A DNA stretch of 64,000 nt from Haematobia irritans (taxonomy: Eukaryota > Arthropoda > Insecta > Diptera > Muscidae): assembly GCF_050003625.1 (NCBI RefSeq), contig NC_134400.1, positions 189,005,726-189,069,725 of the forward strand. The letters are read 5' to 3'. This document shows positions 50,024-61,626 of this stretch, one piece after another. Position numbers and translations under genes: made by a program. Position 1 is the stretch's first letter; each line of letters begins with the position of its first letter. The notes beneath the pieces were generated by a model. It did no database searches and had not been told where the DNA came from. It saw nothing but the letters and a program-made list of their open reading frames with translations.

Positions 50024-50534
50024 TAGAGGTGTGCGCGTGACACGAAATTGTCGTGAATAAAATCTGAAGCAACTTTCGTGAATGTGCGTGAATGGGACTA
50101 AAAGAAATATGTCGTGCGTGAACGTGCGTGAGTAATAAAATCGTTTCGTGAATGTGCGTGAATACAAATCTGCAAAATCACGCTAACGAAAAAAATCAAG
50201 ATTTAATTCTTACTCGTATGTTAACTGAAATTAATTTAGCTGTCGAACTACATTCTATTCATGAATTTTGTTACATTTGCTCATTTCTGGTTGGAAATGT
50301 CGTGAGTCTCGTGAATTTGTCGTGAGTCACGTGAATTGTCGTGAATCGTGCGTGAACGTGAGACTTTAAAAGTAGTTCGTGCGTGAGCGTGCGTGAGTAC
50401 TGGTTTTCATTTCGTGAATGTGCGTGAGTGGGACTGGCTACAACACGTATAGTGCGTGAGCGTGCGTGAATAAATATTTGACTTCGTGAAAGTGCGTGAG
50501 TGTGAGTGAAATTTCACTCACTCGCACACCTCTA
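50024..50534. mobile_element. hAT-type MITE with 8-bp target duplication
   Basis: The ends are TAGAGGTGTGCGCGTGAC and, inverted, TAGAGGTGTGCGAGTGAG. CTTCTGTT is duplicated at 50016-50023 and 50535-50542. Removing it restores the HINE-A core CTTCTGTTAGAGGCTCCGCA. The interior is full of direct GTGCGTGAAT/GTGCGTGAGT motifs at both ends, plausibly transposase binding sites. There is no coding frame. Confidence 0.92.
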
Positions 50535-50764
50535 CTTCTGTTAGAGGCTCCGCAAGCAAAATCTGAGGGTCCGTTTATATGGGGCCTAGACGTAAAAATG
50601 GACTGAAATGGCCCATGTGCAATACCATCCGACCTACGTCAATAACAACTACTTGTTCCAAGTTTCAAGTCGATAGCTTGTTTCGTTCTGAAGTTAGCGT
50701 GATTTCAACAGACGGACGGACGGACATGCTTATGTTAGATCGATTCAGAATTTTATTACGACCC

Positions 50765-50876
<112 letters not shown>

Positions 50877-50970
50877 TTTATGGGGTCTTAGAGCAATATT
50901 TCGATGTCTTACAAACGGAATGACAAAGTTAATATACCCCCCCCCCCATCCTATGGTGGAGGGTATAAAA

Positions 50971-51340
50971 ATGGAGTTTTTCGATACCAAAAATTTATCA
51001 ATAAATTTGTTCTATATAACCAATAAACTTTGTCAATACGTTTTTTTCTATACGAAACCATTTTTTTATACGAAAAATTTGTCTTTAAACACGTTTCTAT
51101 AGAAAAAAGTTCACTTTTTCTGTAGGAACAGTTCAGTAGTGAGTTATTCTTATATGAAATGTTCACCAATAAGCTTTTCCCATACCAAAAGTTTACCCAT
51201 GACATTTTCCAGTACGAAGAAGTTCGCCAAAGAAGAAAAGTTCACCATTATTAAGCTTTTGATACGAAAAGTTTTACCAATAATCAAGTTTTTGTAAGAA
51301 AATTACATAAATGAACGAAAAACTTTACGAAAGTTGTCAC
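50971..51340. repeat. Degenerate short tandem-like sequence
   Basis: Loose repeats of ATACGAAAAGTT, TTCACCAATAA and CTATACGAAA occur. They may be a very diverged satellite of about 30 bp. The small frames are not supported. Confidence 0.4.
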
Positions 51341-52348
51341 ATTACCACTGGTCATACAAATAAAAATTAACCAAAGAATTTGGTCTGTAGAACCAAATTT
51401 ATCAATTTTGATTATTATTTTTGGTCCGTTTATTAGTTTCAAAATATTCGCATCTAATTAAGCTACCAGACCTAAGGTTGTTTTCCGCAAATAAAAAGAC
51501 TATCACTATTTGTTCTATCTATAGATATCTCATATGTTTGCATATGAGCGTTTTCTCTACATATGTGAAAATTTTAATCAATTAATTTTTTTTTCAGTTC
51601 ACCAATTGTAAATAGACAAATTTTACAAAAAAATGTGTTAATAATAAATAGCAATTTATTATTATTGTACTATGTGTGTAAGTGAAAGTGATATCTTTCT
51701 TTTTACACCATAGCCTTTGATGTTATCTAAAATTGACATTGTTTGACCTTGACCTAGATAATTCGATACGTGATTAGTGAAGCACAAACCTTAGCAAGTT
51801 ATTTTCCGGTTAGAATAAATTTCGATTTGTTTGTAGTTAGTTAAGGTAAAGCAATAAAACTTCATTATTGAAATTAAAGCCCTTGATATGAGATTTCATT
51901 TAGAATTCTAATGATTTTATAAGCATCTATGAAATGGAATGCTAATAAGAAATACATTGAAATTCAGTAGTGCAGAAGTTATTTTCTTCAGCTTGGTTGA
52001 GATAGCGAATAGCTAATAAACATTAAAAAAATTATTTGTTTTTAATTAAAACTAATCAATAAAAATAGTAACAAAAAAGAGATTGGGTTTTTACGAAGCA
52101 ATATAATGAACAAAATAACCCCCCTGGCCCAGTAGTGGACTTTTGACTTGCTAACACTTTCCAAAGTTGCGATTATTGAAAAATCAACTTTTGACGTTGC
52201 AATCTTAATGAGATGTCAGCATAAACAGATCTCGTCTATTCGCCTTTTTAGCCATTTGTGGAATATAAGTCGAATACGAAGCTTACCAAAAGTCTATTTT
52301 GACTTTCGTGATTTTTTTTCGTGAAATGTCCATTTCTGACTTTTGTTT
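51341..52348. other. Intron sequence, no repeat recognised
   Basis: AT-rich and without the families found elsewhere; no gene was seen. Confidence 0.4.
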
Positions 52349-52424
52349 TTTTATACCCTCCACCATAGGATGGAGGTATATTAACTTTGTCCATCCGTTT
52401 ATAACACATCGAAATATTGCTCTA

Positions 52425-53694
52425 AAGGGTGATACGGTCAAAATTTGGTCAATATAAACTTGACGTATTTCTTTCAATTTTGCATTTAAAAAACCTGAAC
52501 ACCCCTCATTTTGAAGGTGTGTGTGTGTGTAGAATGTTGCTCCTATTTTGATCTTGGAATTCACTCTTCTGTTGTCAAAATGCCGTCCAAGCAAGAAGAG
52601 CAGCGTATCAAAATTTTGCTCGCGCATCGCGAAAATCCGAACTACTCGCACGCAAAGCTGGCAAAATCGCTAAAAGTTGCCAAATCAACCGTTACAAATG
52701 TAATTAAAGTGTTTGGGGAACGTTTGTCGACAGCCAGGAAGTCTGGATCGGGGGGAAATCGAAAACCGGAAGTCGCTGAGACGACAAAGAGAGTTGCCGG
52801 TAGTTTCAAGCCAAACCCCAACCTCTCTCTCCGAGATGCCGCAAATAAGCTGGGTGTATCGTCTACAACCGTGCATCGAGCCAAAAAACGAGCCGGACTA
52901 TCGACTTACAAGAAGGTAGTGACTCCAAATCGCGATGATAAACAAAATACGACGGCCACAGCGCGGTCCCGGAGGCTGTACACGACGATGCTGACGAAGT
53001 TTGACTGCGTGTTAATGGACGACGAAACCTACGTCAAAGCCGAATACAAGTAGCTTCCGGGACAGGAGTTTTATACGGCAAAAGGAAGGGGAACGGTAGC
53101 AGATATTTTCAAGCACATAAAACTGTCAAAGTTCGCAAAGAAATATCTGGTTTGGCAAGCCATCTGTACCTGTGGCTTGAAAAGCAGCATTTTCATAACA
53201 AGAGTGTTTGAATAGACGTCTGCTGCCTTTCCTGAAGAAACACGGTTGTTCCGTACTGTTTTGGCCGGATTTGGCATCTTGCCATTACGGCAAAAAGGCC
53301 ATGGAGTGGTACGCCGCCAACAACGTGCAGGTGGTTCCCAAGGACAAGAACCCTCCCAACACGCCAGAGCTCCGCCCAATTGAGAAATTCTGGGCTATTG
53401 TCAAGCGGAACCTAAAGAAGACAAAAAAAACTGCTAAGGACGAGCAGCAGTTCAAGGCAAACTGGTTTTCTGCGGCGAAGAAGGTGGACAAGCTGGCTGT
53501 ACAAAATCTGATGGCAGGTGTCAAGCGTGAGACCCGGCAATTCGGATTTGGAAAAGCGAAAGCCTAACTGAATATTTTTCCTGAATTTTATACTAATTGA
53601 ACTTGAAAAAGAAATTTAATTTGATTTTTTAAATAAACGATTTCACCGATTTACACGCGTTTTCCATTGAACAAATTTTGACCGTATCACCCTT
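52425..53694 (+). mobile_element. DD37E Tc1/mariner-type transposon, nearly full length
   Basis: The TIRs start AAGGGTGATACGGTCAAAAT at both ends and pair over about 28 bp, with one change at the right end (GAACAAATTT). TA lies at 52423-52424 and 53695-53696. At 1,270 bp it is close to the usual size. Confidence 0.92.
52580..53567 (+). pseudogene. DD37E transposase, broken
   Basis: The start is taken at MPSKQEEQRI, as in the second copy. Two helix-turn-helix regions are visible, HAKLAKSLKVAKSTVTNV and LRDAANKLGVSSTTVHRAKK, then the first catalytic Asp (MDDETYV). A stop at 53051-53053 replaces a Gln codon, and a second stop with an apparent deletion occurs near 53210. The distal part keeps the second Asp (WPDLASCHY) and the Glu (RPIEKFW), with 37 residues between. 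That spacing is diagnostic of DD37E, first described in mosquitoes. It is not functional. Confidence 0.9.
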
Positions 53695-54254
53695 TATGTG
53701 ATATTTAACAACCATACCCAAAGTGGTCTATATCCGTCCATAATCATATATAGCCCCCATATAAACCGATCCCGAGATTTGGTTTTGGAAGCCCCTTGGA
53801 GGAGGAAATTTCATCCGAGTCAGTTGAAATTTGGTACATTGTGCTAGTATATGGCCGTTAACAAGCATGCCTAACTAGGTCCATATCGGTCTATAGTTAT
53901 ATATAGCCCTCAGATAAATCAATCCCCAAGCACACAAAAATTGGTCCATATCAAGTTCATAATTGTATATAACCCCCATATAAGCGAGCCCCATATTTCA
54001 ATTCTGGCTCCCTAACGTACCGTGCAAAAGTCCATATCGATTCGTAATTATTTGTAGACTTACGTCCACATACCTTTTATTGTCTAATATATACCACGTA
54101 TGGACTAACTCACAATTTAGAAAACGATTTAAGATACCACAACCCAAGTAATTCGATTGTTGATGACAGTCTTTCATTGAAGTTTCTACGCAATCCATGG
54201 TGGAGGGTACATAGGATTCGGCCTGGCCGAACTTACGGCCGTATATACTTGTTT

Positions 54255-54504
54255 TTTACTAACATTGTGTTCTACCTCAGAGCATTAGCCGACTTAAATT
54301 TTGAGTCTATAGATTTTGTAGAAGTCTATCAAATTCTGTCCAGATCGAGTGATATTTAAATGTATGTATTTGGGACAAACCTTTATATATAGCCCCCAAC
54401 ACATTTGACGGATGTGATGTGGTATCGAAAATTTAGATCTACAAAGTGGTGCGGGTACAATATAGTCGTCCCCGCCCGGCTTTAGACTTTCCTTGTTTTT
54501 TTTT
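54255..54504 (-). mobile_element. HINE-B terminal fragment
   Basis: TACTAACATTGTGTTCTACC to CCCGCCCGGCTTTAGACTTT matches 45776-45540 type sequence. It abuts the end of a HINE-A element. Confidence 0.75.
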
Positions 54505-55100
54505 ATGGATTACTGTTAATCCATAAGAAGGCTACGGTGGTGTAATGGATATCATGAAATTTGAGGATATGTTTAGGAATCTCTAGTTGCCTGAAAATTC
54601 ATCAAAAAGGAAAATATTTAGTTGCTCCACTTGAACAGACCTGATCATATTTCCTTGAATAAGCCTAGTACACAGATATATAGTAGATGCTTGCAGTACT
54701 GTCTTTGAGCATTGATTTAATCCTGAATAGTCCGTTGAATTTGTCGTTCGGTCAGAGATCTTCTTTTCCTAGGGCTAAAGCGTTCGTTGTCATATCACCG
54801 AATGAGATTTCTGATGCCACGCGTCTTAGTGTGAATGATAATCTTGTCATTCAGACCTCATCGAATGTGCAATCAGTTGTGGTTCCGTAATTATTCACGC
54901 CTGTTGTTGACTCGGTGACAAACAAAAATGGTTCTAAGTATAAAGTGCAAATGCATTATCATTCAACTGAATTCATCTGAATCCGATGAACTTAGTAGGA
55001 GAACTATAGAGCAGTGGTGGAATCGCATAGACGAACATTTTAGTGGCGAAACTGTTGACGCGAAAATCTCCGACGTAAACATATAGGATCGAAAGGATTT
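54505..55100. other. Unclassified sequence with a SINE-head fragment
   Basis: GGCTACGGTGGTGTAATGGA near 54533 resembles the SINE head. The 67-aa frame at 54687-54890 has no recognised domain. It could be a decayed coding element, but nothing supports that beyond its even composition. Confidence 0.35.
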
Positions 55101-56933
55101 AGTGTTGGAATTATATACACTACTGAGGAGAGGGATTTCAGGGAAGGGAACTTACGAAGGAGTCAGTGGTGTGACTGCAATCCCGAAGGTCTCAGTAGGG
55201 AAATAGTAGTCCTGAAGGTCTCAGTAGAAGAACTGGAAGTCTAATAGACTCAGCCCTACTTTAGGTCCGAAGATCTCCGTAGGAGAACGGTAGGAGAAAT
55301 TCTTAGTAGGGAAACTTCCAAAGGAGTCAGTGGTGTGACTATAAGCCCGAACAACTCAGTGGGGAAATACTAGTCCTGAAGATCTCACTAGAAGAACTGC
55401 AAGTCCAAGAGACTCAATAGTGGTACTGTGGGTCCGAAGTTCTCCGTAGGAGAACTCAGTAGGGGAACTCTAAACCAAATAGTTTTCGTGGGACAACTGG
55501 GACGCGAAAATCTCAAACTTAAACTTGTAGGATTGAAAGGATTCGATGGATTTGTATAGCATTGCATTTCTGAAATTCCTAGTAGGGGAACGTCTGGAGG
55601 TGCCATTGGGGTGATTGTAGGCCCGAAGGTCTTAGTAGGGAAATTATAGGCCCGAAGCCTCAGTAGAGGAACTGTAAGTGCGATGGACTCAGAAGGGGAA
55701 CTGTAGATCCGTAGGTAGAGAACTGTACACTGAATGGTTGGCATGGTACATCTTTAGGCCCGAAAGGTTGAAAAAAATTTTAGGCCTGAAAATCCTAGTG
55801 GTGAAATTGTATAACCAAACTTCTTAGTGGTGGAACTGTAAAGTGGAAATACCAGAGGCAAACTTGTAGGACTGAAAGCTTCAGTGATGGACGTGTAGAC
55901 CCTATGTAGTGTAGGCCCCATGCTTTCAGTAGAACAACTGTATACCCTAAATTATTAATATGGAATCTTTAGGTCCACACGTTTTAGTAGGATGTATGGG
56001 TCTCTATGGTTTCAATAGGGGAACTGTAGGTCCAAATATCTCATTAGCGGAATGGTAGGCCCGAAGGTCTTAGAAGGGTGATTGTAGGCCCAAAGATCTC
56101 AGTTGGGGTGTTGTATGTCTTGATATCTCCTTAGGTAAAGGTGTAAGTGATGGAACGGTAGACGTGACAATTACAGTGGAGGAATTGCTGCTTTTAAATA
56201 CTTACTAAGGAATCTTTGTCCGACGGTCTCAGTCGGGTGACACTAGGCCAAGAGATTTGAGTTTGGGAGTTGTATGTCCAGAGATGTCTGCAGGGGAACT
56301 TTGGGCCCAAAGATCTCAGTAGGGGAGAATTTTGGCCAGAAAATATCTCTATTTGTGGTGAAACTGTATGAATGAAATTCGCAGTGCTAAACCCAAAAGT
56401 TTCAGTGATGGAACTGAAAACGTGACAATCTCAGTAAAGGAACTGCAGGCCTTAAATTCTTAGTAAGGAAACAATGTCCGAAGGTCACAGTAGGATGACT
56501 GTAGGCCAAAAGGTATCAGTTAAGGAGTTATATAACAAGAGATTTCAGTAGGGGAAGGTGTCAGTTATGAAATGGTAGATGACGGACTCAATAAGGAAAC
56601 TGCAGGCTTCAATCGGGTAACTATAGGCCCAAAGGTCTCAACAGGGGCCCCGAGATCTCTATAGGGGAACTGTACGTCCTAAGGTCTCACTAGGGGGACT
56701 TTTAGCCGGAAGATCTCTTGTAATTGTGGAACTGTACGCTTAATTCTCAGTGGTGAAAGTGTAAGCCCAAAAGTTTCTGTGATGGAACTGTAAATGTGAC
56801 AGTCTCAATAAGCGAACTGCAAGCCTTAAATTCTTGGCAAGGAAACTAAGTCCAAAGGTTTCGCAAGTGGAGTTCTATTTCCAAAGATCTCAGTACAGGA
56901 ACTCTAGATCCTAAGGTCTCAGTAGAGGAAATC
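55101..56933. repeat. 29-bp satellite array
   Basis: The approximate unit is CCCGAAGGTCTCAGTAGGGG + AACTGTAGG, with about 60 degenerate copies. One measured spacing between units is 29 bp. Related units lie at 62740-64000. Short frames in it are spurious. Confidence 0.85.
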
Positions 56934-57002
56934 TAACAGGTTGGCTGATAAGTCCCCGGTCTAACAAGGAAAAACACATTTTTTTGTCAAAATTCGTTTT
57001 TA

Positions 57003-58333
57003 TTATTCAACATAGTTCCCTTCAAGAGCGATACAACGATTATAACGACCTTCCAATTTTTTTATACCATTTTGGTAGTACTCCTTCGGTTTTGCCTCAA
57101 AATAGGCCTCAGTTTCGGCGATCACCTCTTCATTGCAGCCAAATTTTTTCCCTGCGAGCATCCTTTTGAGGTCTCAGAACAAAAAAAAATTGCTGGGGGC
57201 CATATCTGGAGAATACGGTGGGTACACACAAAAAATTTTTTTTCTGCTTCAATCACGAAATTAATTGATCCAATTAATTTTTAATTGAAATGTCTTCAAT
57301 CACAGAAATGATAGTATCAATTAAAAAATTAATTGAAGGTCAATTAAAAAGTTAATTGATCCAATTAAAAAATTAATTGATACTATTATTTTTGTGATTG
57401 ATTTTTGTTTCAATTAAAAAATTTTGTTGAATCAATTAAATTTTTAATTGAATATTTTTTAAAACTCAATTAAAATTTTAATTGGAAAAATTTTCGTAAA
57501 ATTTTTTTTGTGTGTAGGGAAGCAATTCGAAGCCCAATTCATGAATTTTTGCTATCGTTCTCAATGACTTGTGGCACGGTGCGTTGTCTTGGTGGACCAA
57601 CACTTTTTTCTTCTTCATATGGGGCCGTTTTGCCGCGATTTCGACCTTCAAATAACGCCATATAATATTCACAGTTGATGGTTTTTCCCTTCTCAAAATA
57701 ATCTATAAAAATTATTCCATACGCATCACAAAAAACAGAGGCCATTACTTTGCCAGCGGACTTTTGAGTCTTTCCACGCTCCGGAGACGGTTCACCGGTC
57801 GCTGTCCACTCAGCCGACTGTTGATTGGACTCAGGAGTGTAGTGATGGAGTCATGTTTGATCCATTGTCACATATCGACGGAAAAACTCGGGTGTATTAC
57901 GAGTTAACAGCTGCAAACACCGCTCAGAATCATCAACACGTTGTTGTTTTTGGTCAAATGTGAGCTCGCGTGGCACCCATTTTGCACAGAGCTTCCGCAT
58001 ATCCAAATATTTATGAATGATATGACAAACATGTTCCTTTGATATCTTTAAGGCCTCTGCTATCTCGATCAACTTCATTTTACGGTCATTCAAAATCATT
58101 TTGTGGATTTTTTTGATGTTTTCGTCGGTAATCACCTCTTTCGGGCGTCCACTGCGTTCGCCGTCCTCCCTGCTCATTTCACCACGCTTGAATTTTGCAT
58201 ACCAATCAATTATTGTTGATTTCCCTGGGGCAGAGACCGGAAACTCATTATAAAGCCAAGTTTTCGCTTCCACCGTATTTTTTCTCTTCAGAAAATAGTA
58301 TTTTATCAAAAAACGAAATTCCTTTTTTTCCAT
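57003..58333 (-). pseudogene. Mariner transposase (Himar1-like), inactivated
   Basis: The start MEKKEFRFLI is at 58333 and the end GNYVE-stop at 57003. The first 160 residues are intact, with STIIDWYAKFKRGEM and WVPRELTFDQKQ. At the first catalytic Asp the motif reads MDQT then TGA, where the family has MDETW. A frameshift follows near LFEG. The second Asp is kept in HQDNAPCHKSL. A MITE splits the codons just after LLPY. Beyond it the frame reads PYSPDMAPSNFFLF, with Asn in place of the third catalytic Asp. Confidence 0.92.
57225..57514. mobile_element. 290-bp MITE inside the mariner
   Basis: The ends are CACACAAAAAATTTTTTTTC and, inverted, CACACAAAAAAAATTTTACG. TA lies at 57223-57224 and 57515-57516. 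Removal restores an uninterrupted mariner reading LPYPPY. The body is nearly self-complementary, built of AATTAA and TTAATT blocks. A partial copy is at 1428-1548. Confidence 0.95.
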
Positions 58334-58510
58334 TTTTTCACAATAACAAAAGTTGCTTCACAAAAGACGCTCTATCCCACAAACTAATTGACTTACAGAC
58401 GTTAAATTTTGACACGAATCATTTGAATGTTGGTACTATATAAAACTAATATGCATTTAATACTAGCGACGCCATCTATGTGTCAGACCGGGGACTTACA
58501 ACCAACCTGT

Positions 58511-59277
58511 TAAGTAGGAGCACCGAAATGCAAGTGGAATAATGCTGGTATTAAAAGTCTGGGTCTTAGCTCTACCTACCTTTTTCCAAGGTTCCCTTTC
58601 TTGTTATAAGCTATACAGCTATACTCATTGATAAGAGATCTTTCAAGATCTGTGATAGCTTCGCTGTGGTTATTGTTTCACGAAATTCATTAAATTTTGA
58701 ATTCTTCTCCTCCTACTTTAAAGCATACTCAATTCGACCCCTCTCCATTTTTGCCAAATTGTTCGTTATTTAATTTTACTTTAAATCAATTTAAAGTTAA
58801 TTTGATACTCAGATTTCGAGCTGCAGTATTTAAACCAATTGTATATCCATTAAGAGCTCTAAAAGCAACCATTCAACCATCCTGAAAACTATGCCACAAA
58901 AAACATACGCCATTGACACAGTAAAACTACGAGTGAAAGCATTTTTTGTGGGTGTTAATTTTTTTCCACGAATGTCCTTAATGTGAAATATATATGACAT
59001 ATACTTCCTGGAAAATAGAACACCATCATCAGATGAGTGATTTAATGTGATTTCTATGTCATTGTCAGCAGTTAGCATCAGATGACGTTAATCCTTATAT
59101 GTCAGCAACATACATGCTATTTAAACTGCGATATCATCACCAATATATGGAAACATTTTTTCTCCTCGTTTAATGCAATTTTCTTTTTTTACTAACGTTT
59201 TTTAGGGGAAATTTATCGAAACACATAAAAATCATTCTCATTTACATTTTCCTTTTTTTGGTTTGTTTGAATTTCAG
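58511..59277. other. End of the large intron
   Basis: A few satellite-like bases (TAAGTAGGAGCACCG) follow the mariner. Then AT-rich sequence leads into the pyrimidine tract of the acceptor. No repeat family was recognised. Confidence 0.5.
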
Positions 59278-59386
59278 GCAAATTGGTTTAAGGCCACACA
59301 ATACTGTCGTTACCATGGCATGCACTTGGCAAGCATATCATCACAAGAAGAGAACGATAGACTGGAAAAGCATATCAAAGATTTCG
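59278..59386 (+). CDS. C-type lectin exon (first conserved cysteine and helix region)
   Basis: This exon encodes 36 codons plus one base of a split codon, from ANWFKATQYCRYHGMHLASI to EKHIKDF and then G. The pattern W-x5-YC-x5-hydrophobic-LASIxSxEEN is the classic first half of a C-type lectin domain, where the Tyr-Cys cysteine pairs with one near the domain end. The acceptor is a polypyrimidine tract ending TTTCAG and the donor is TTCG|GTAAGT. Starting phase 0 matches the end phase of 7998-8098, and the joined protein runs GIFFK|ANWFKA without a break. The rest of the domain, with the WND-type sugar-binding motif and the last cysteines, must lie downstream of the window. The family is recognised with high confidence; the exact orthologue is not known. 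Confidence 0.9.
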
Positions 59387-60020
59387 GTAAGTGTGTCACT
59401 CTTGTTCTGGGGTCAGACATTAATCTTAGCCTCTAAGTTGGTACTCTCTTGAGTTAAGTCTTAATCAGTGGGATTTAGTTTGGCTATCTTCAAAACCAAT
59501 TTTATTTGTAATAACATACAATTTAAATTTATATTTGCTTAATAACCCTATTTGTAATATTTTTCGCGCGAAGTGTCAGCCACCGTTGGAAAAAGATAAG
59601 TCGTTTCATTCTCTGTGAATGAAATGTAAATTTGATTGTTAGGTTGCTTATGAAATTAGACTCTTAACGATTTTAACGATAACGATGGATAATTATCCGG
59701 CACCGAAGAGATAAATTTGTATTGGCTTAGCCGTCAAATTGCCGACGCCGATGGGGAAACCCTACTGCCTGCCGATTTGTGACGGAAATGGGACGACTTT
59801 AGTTTATCTTAGCCACTATGGCCTAAACTTAATGCCTATATGTAAAAATTCCGCCTTCTTATATATGACAGTCCCTATCTTCGGTCCAAACTCCAAGTTT
59901 CTAGCTCAATCCGTTCGCTATTATATTACATTCAATTTCAATATATTTTATTAGTCAAGGAAACCATTATACAAAACTTTCGCCATGAAAAATTTCGGGA
60001 GCAGGTATCTTCACTGAGGA
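59387..60020. other. Start of the next lectin intron
   Basis: After GTAAGTGTG the sequence is unique-looking. A 71-aa frame (59739-59954) has no recognised domain. Confidence 0.45.
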
Positions 60021-60554
60021 GAGAATGATCGGAAGTTGATGGTGGGAACTCCTTTGTAGGATGATCAAATGCGGAGAAATTTGATTCATTGATGATCGTC
60101 CGTTGAGGGAAATTCGTTTCATCGATAATGGGTAATTGCTAAGAAACTTTGTTCATTGATTATCGATAGTCGATGAGAACTACCGATTATCGATAGTCGG
60201 TGAGATGTTCGATTCGTTGATCATCGGTAGTTGGAGAGAAATTCGTTTCGCTGATGATCGCTACTCGGCGAGAACTTCGGTTGTTGATGATCGGTAGACT
60301 TTAAGAAGTTAAGTCCATTGATGATCGGTAGTTAATGAGAAATTCGTCTAGTTGATGATCGGAAATCGGTTAGAACTATGGCTGGGCGATGAAAAATTGG
60401 TTGTTGATAATCGTTAGTCAATGAGAAATTCGATTCGTTGATGATCAGTAGTCGATGAGAAATTTGGTTGCTTATGTCACCGATCATCGGTTCGTTGATG
60501 ATCGGTAGTCGTTTCGGTTATGATAGGTAATCGATGAGAATTTCATTTCGTTTA

Positions 60555-61626
60555 AAGGGTGATACGGTCAAAATTTGGTCAATATAAACTTGACGTATTT
60601 CTTTCAATTTTGCATTTAAAAAACCTGAATACCCCTCATTTTGAAGGTGTGTGTGTGTAGAATGTTGCTCCTATTTTGATTTTGGAATTCACTCTTCAGT
60701 TGTCAAAATGCCGTCCAAGCACGAAGAGCAGCGTATCAAAATTTTGCTCGCGCATCGCGAAAATCCGAGCTACTCGCACGCAAAGCTGGCAAAATCGCTA
60801 AAAGTTGCCAAATCAACCGTTACAAATGTAATTAAAGTGTTTGGGGAACGTTTGTCGACAGCCAGGAAGTCTGGATCGGGGAGAAATCGAAAACCGGAAG
60901 CCGCTGAGACGACAAAGAGAGTTGCCGGTAGTTTCAAGCGAAACCCTAACCTCTCTCTCCGAGATGCCGCAAATAAGCTGGGTGTATCGTCTACAACCAT
61001 GCATCGAGCCAAAAAACGAGCCGGACTATCGACTTACAAGAAGGTAGTGACTCCAAATCGCGATGATAAACAAAATACGACGGCCAAAGCGCGATCCCGG
61101 AGGCTGTACACGACGATGCTGACGAAGTTTGACTGCGTGGTAATGGACGACGAAACCTACGTCAAAGCCGACTATAAGCAGCTTCCGGGACAGGAGTTTT
61201 AGTTTTTCCGGAAACAGGAGTAAAAATGCCATGGAGTGGTACGCCGCCAACAACGTGCAGGTGGTTCCCAAGGACAAGTACCCTCCCAACACGCCAGAGC
61301 TCCGCCCAATTGAGAAATACTGGGCTATTGTCAAGCGGAACCTAAAGAAGACCAAAAAAAAACTGCTAAGGACGAGCAGCAGTTCAAGGCAAACTGGCTT
61401 TCTGCGGGGAAGAAGGTGGACAAGGTGGCTGTACAAAATCTGATGGCAGGTGTCAAGCGTGAGGCCCGGCAATTCGGATTTGGAAAAGCGAAACCCTAAC
61501 TGAATATTTTTCTTGAATTTGATACTAATTGAACATGAAAAAGAAATTTAATTTGATTTTTTAAATAAACGATTTCACCGATTTACACGCGTTTTCCCTT
61601 GACCAAATTTTGACCGTATCACCCTT
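60555..61626 (+). mobile_element. DD37E transposon, 1,072-bp deletion derivative
   Basis: Both TIRs are intact (AAGGGTGATACGGTCAAAAT), with TA at 60553-60554 and 61627-61628. Removing it restores the satellite TTTCGTTTATGATCGGCAGT. It is nearly identical to 52425-53694 but lacks about 200 bp in the middle. Confidence 0.94.
60708..61498 (+). pseudogene. DD37E transposase, central deletion
   Basis: The first 165 residues run from MPSKHEEQRI through both helix-turn-helix regions and MDDETYV to QLPGQEF-stop. Here, unlike 52580-53567, the Gln codon after DYK is intact. A deletion then removes the region with the second catalytic Asp. The distal part (MEWYAANNVQ, RPIEKYW) is shifted by an extra A in an A-run near 61360. 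It is not functional. Confidence 0.92.

Larger units (their letters stand above)
52349..54254 (-). mobile_element. HINE-A element split by a DD37E transposon
   Basis: The left 75 bp (ACCCTCCACCATAGGATGG to AAATATTGCTCTA) and the right part (53695-54254, ending TTCGGCCTGGCCGAAC and ATATACTTGTTTT) belong to the family. They are not adjacent parts of it, as discussed in the findings. Confidence 0.65.
56936..58510 (-). mobile_element. Irritans-type mariner interrupted by a MITE
   Basis: The left TIR is ACAGGTTGGCTGATAAGTCC and the right one, inverted, ACAGGTTGGTTGTAAGTCCC. TA lies at 56934-56935 and 58511-58512. Without the 290-bp insertion and its extra TA, the element is 1,283 bp, the normal mariner size. 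It sits in the 29-bp satellite. Confidence 0.95.

Noticed and set aside
54687..54890. 67-aa frame with balanced composition, possible retroelement fragment
   Set aside because: No motif of gag, protease, reverse transcriptase or integrase was seen, and there is no neighbouring frame to extend it.
55388..55744. 118-aa minus-strand frame and similar frames at 63329-63685
   Set aside because: They are read through the 29-bp satellite; composition follows the repeat.
59739..59954. 71-aa frame just downstream of the lectin exon as a further exon
   Set aside because: It does not continue the lectin domain and lacks a fitting acceptor and donor.
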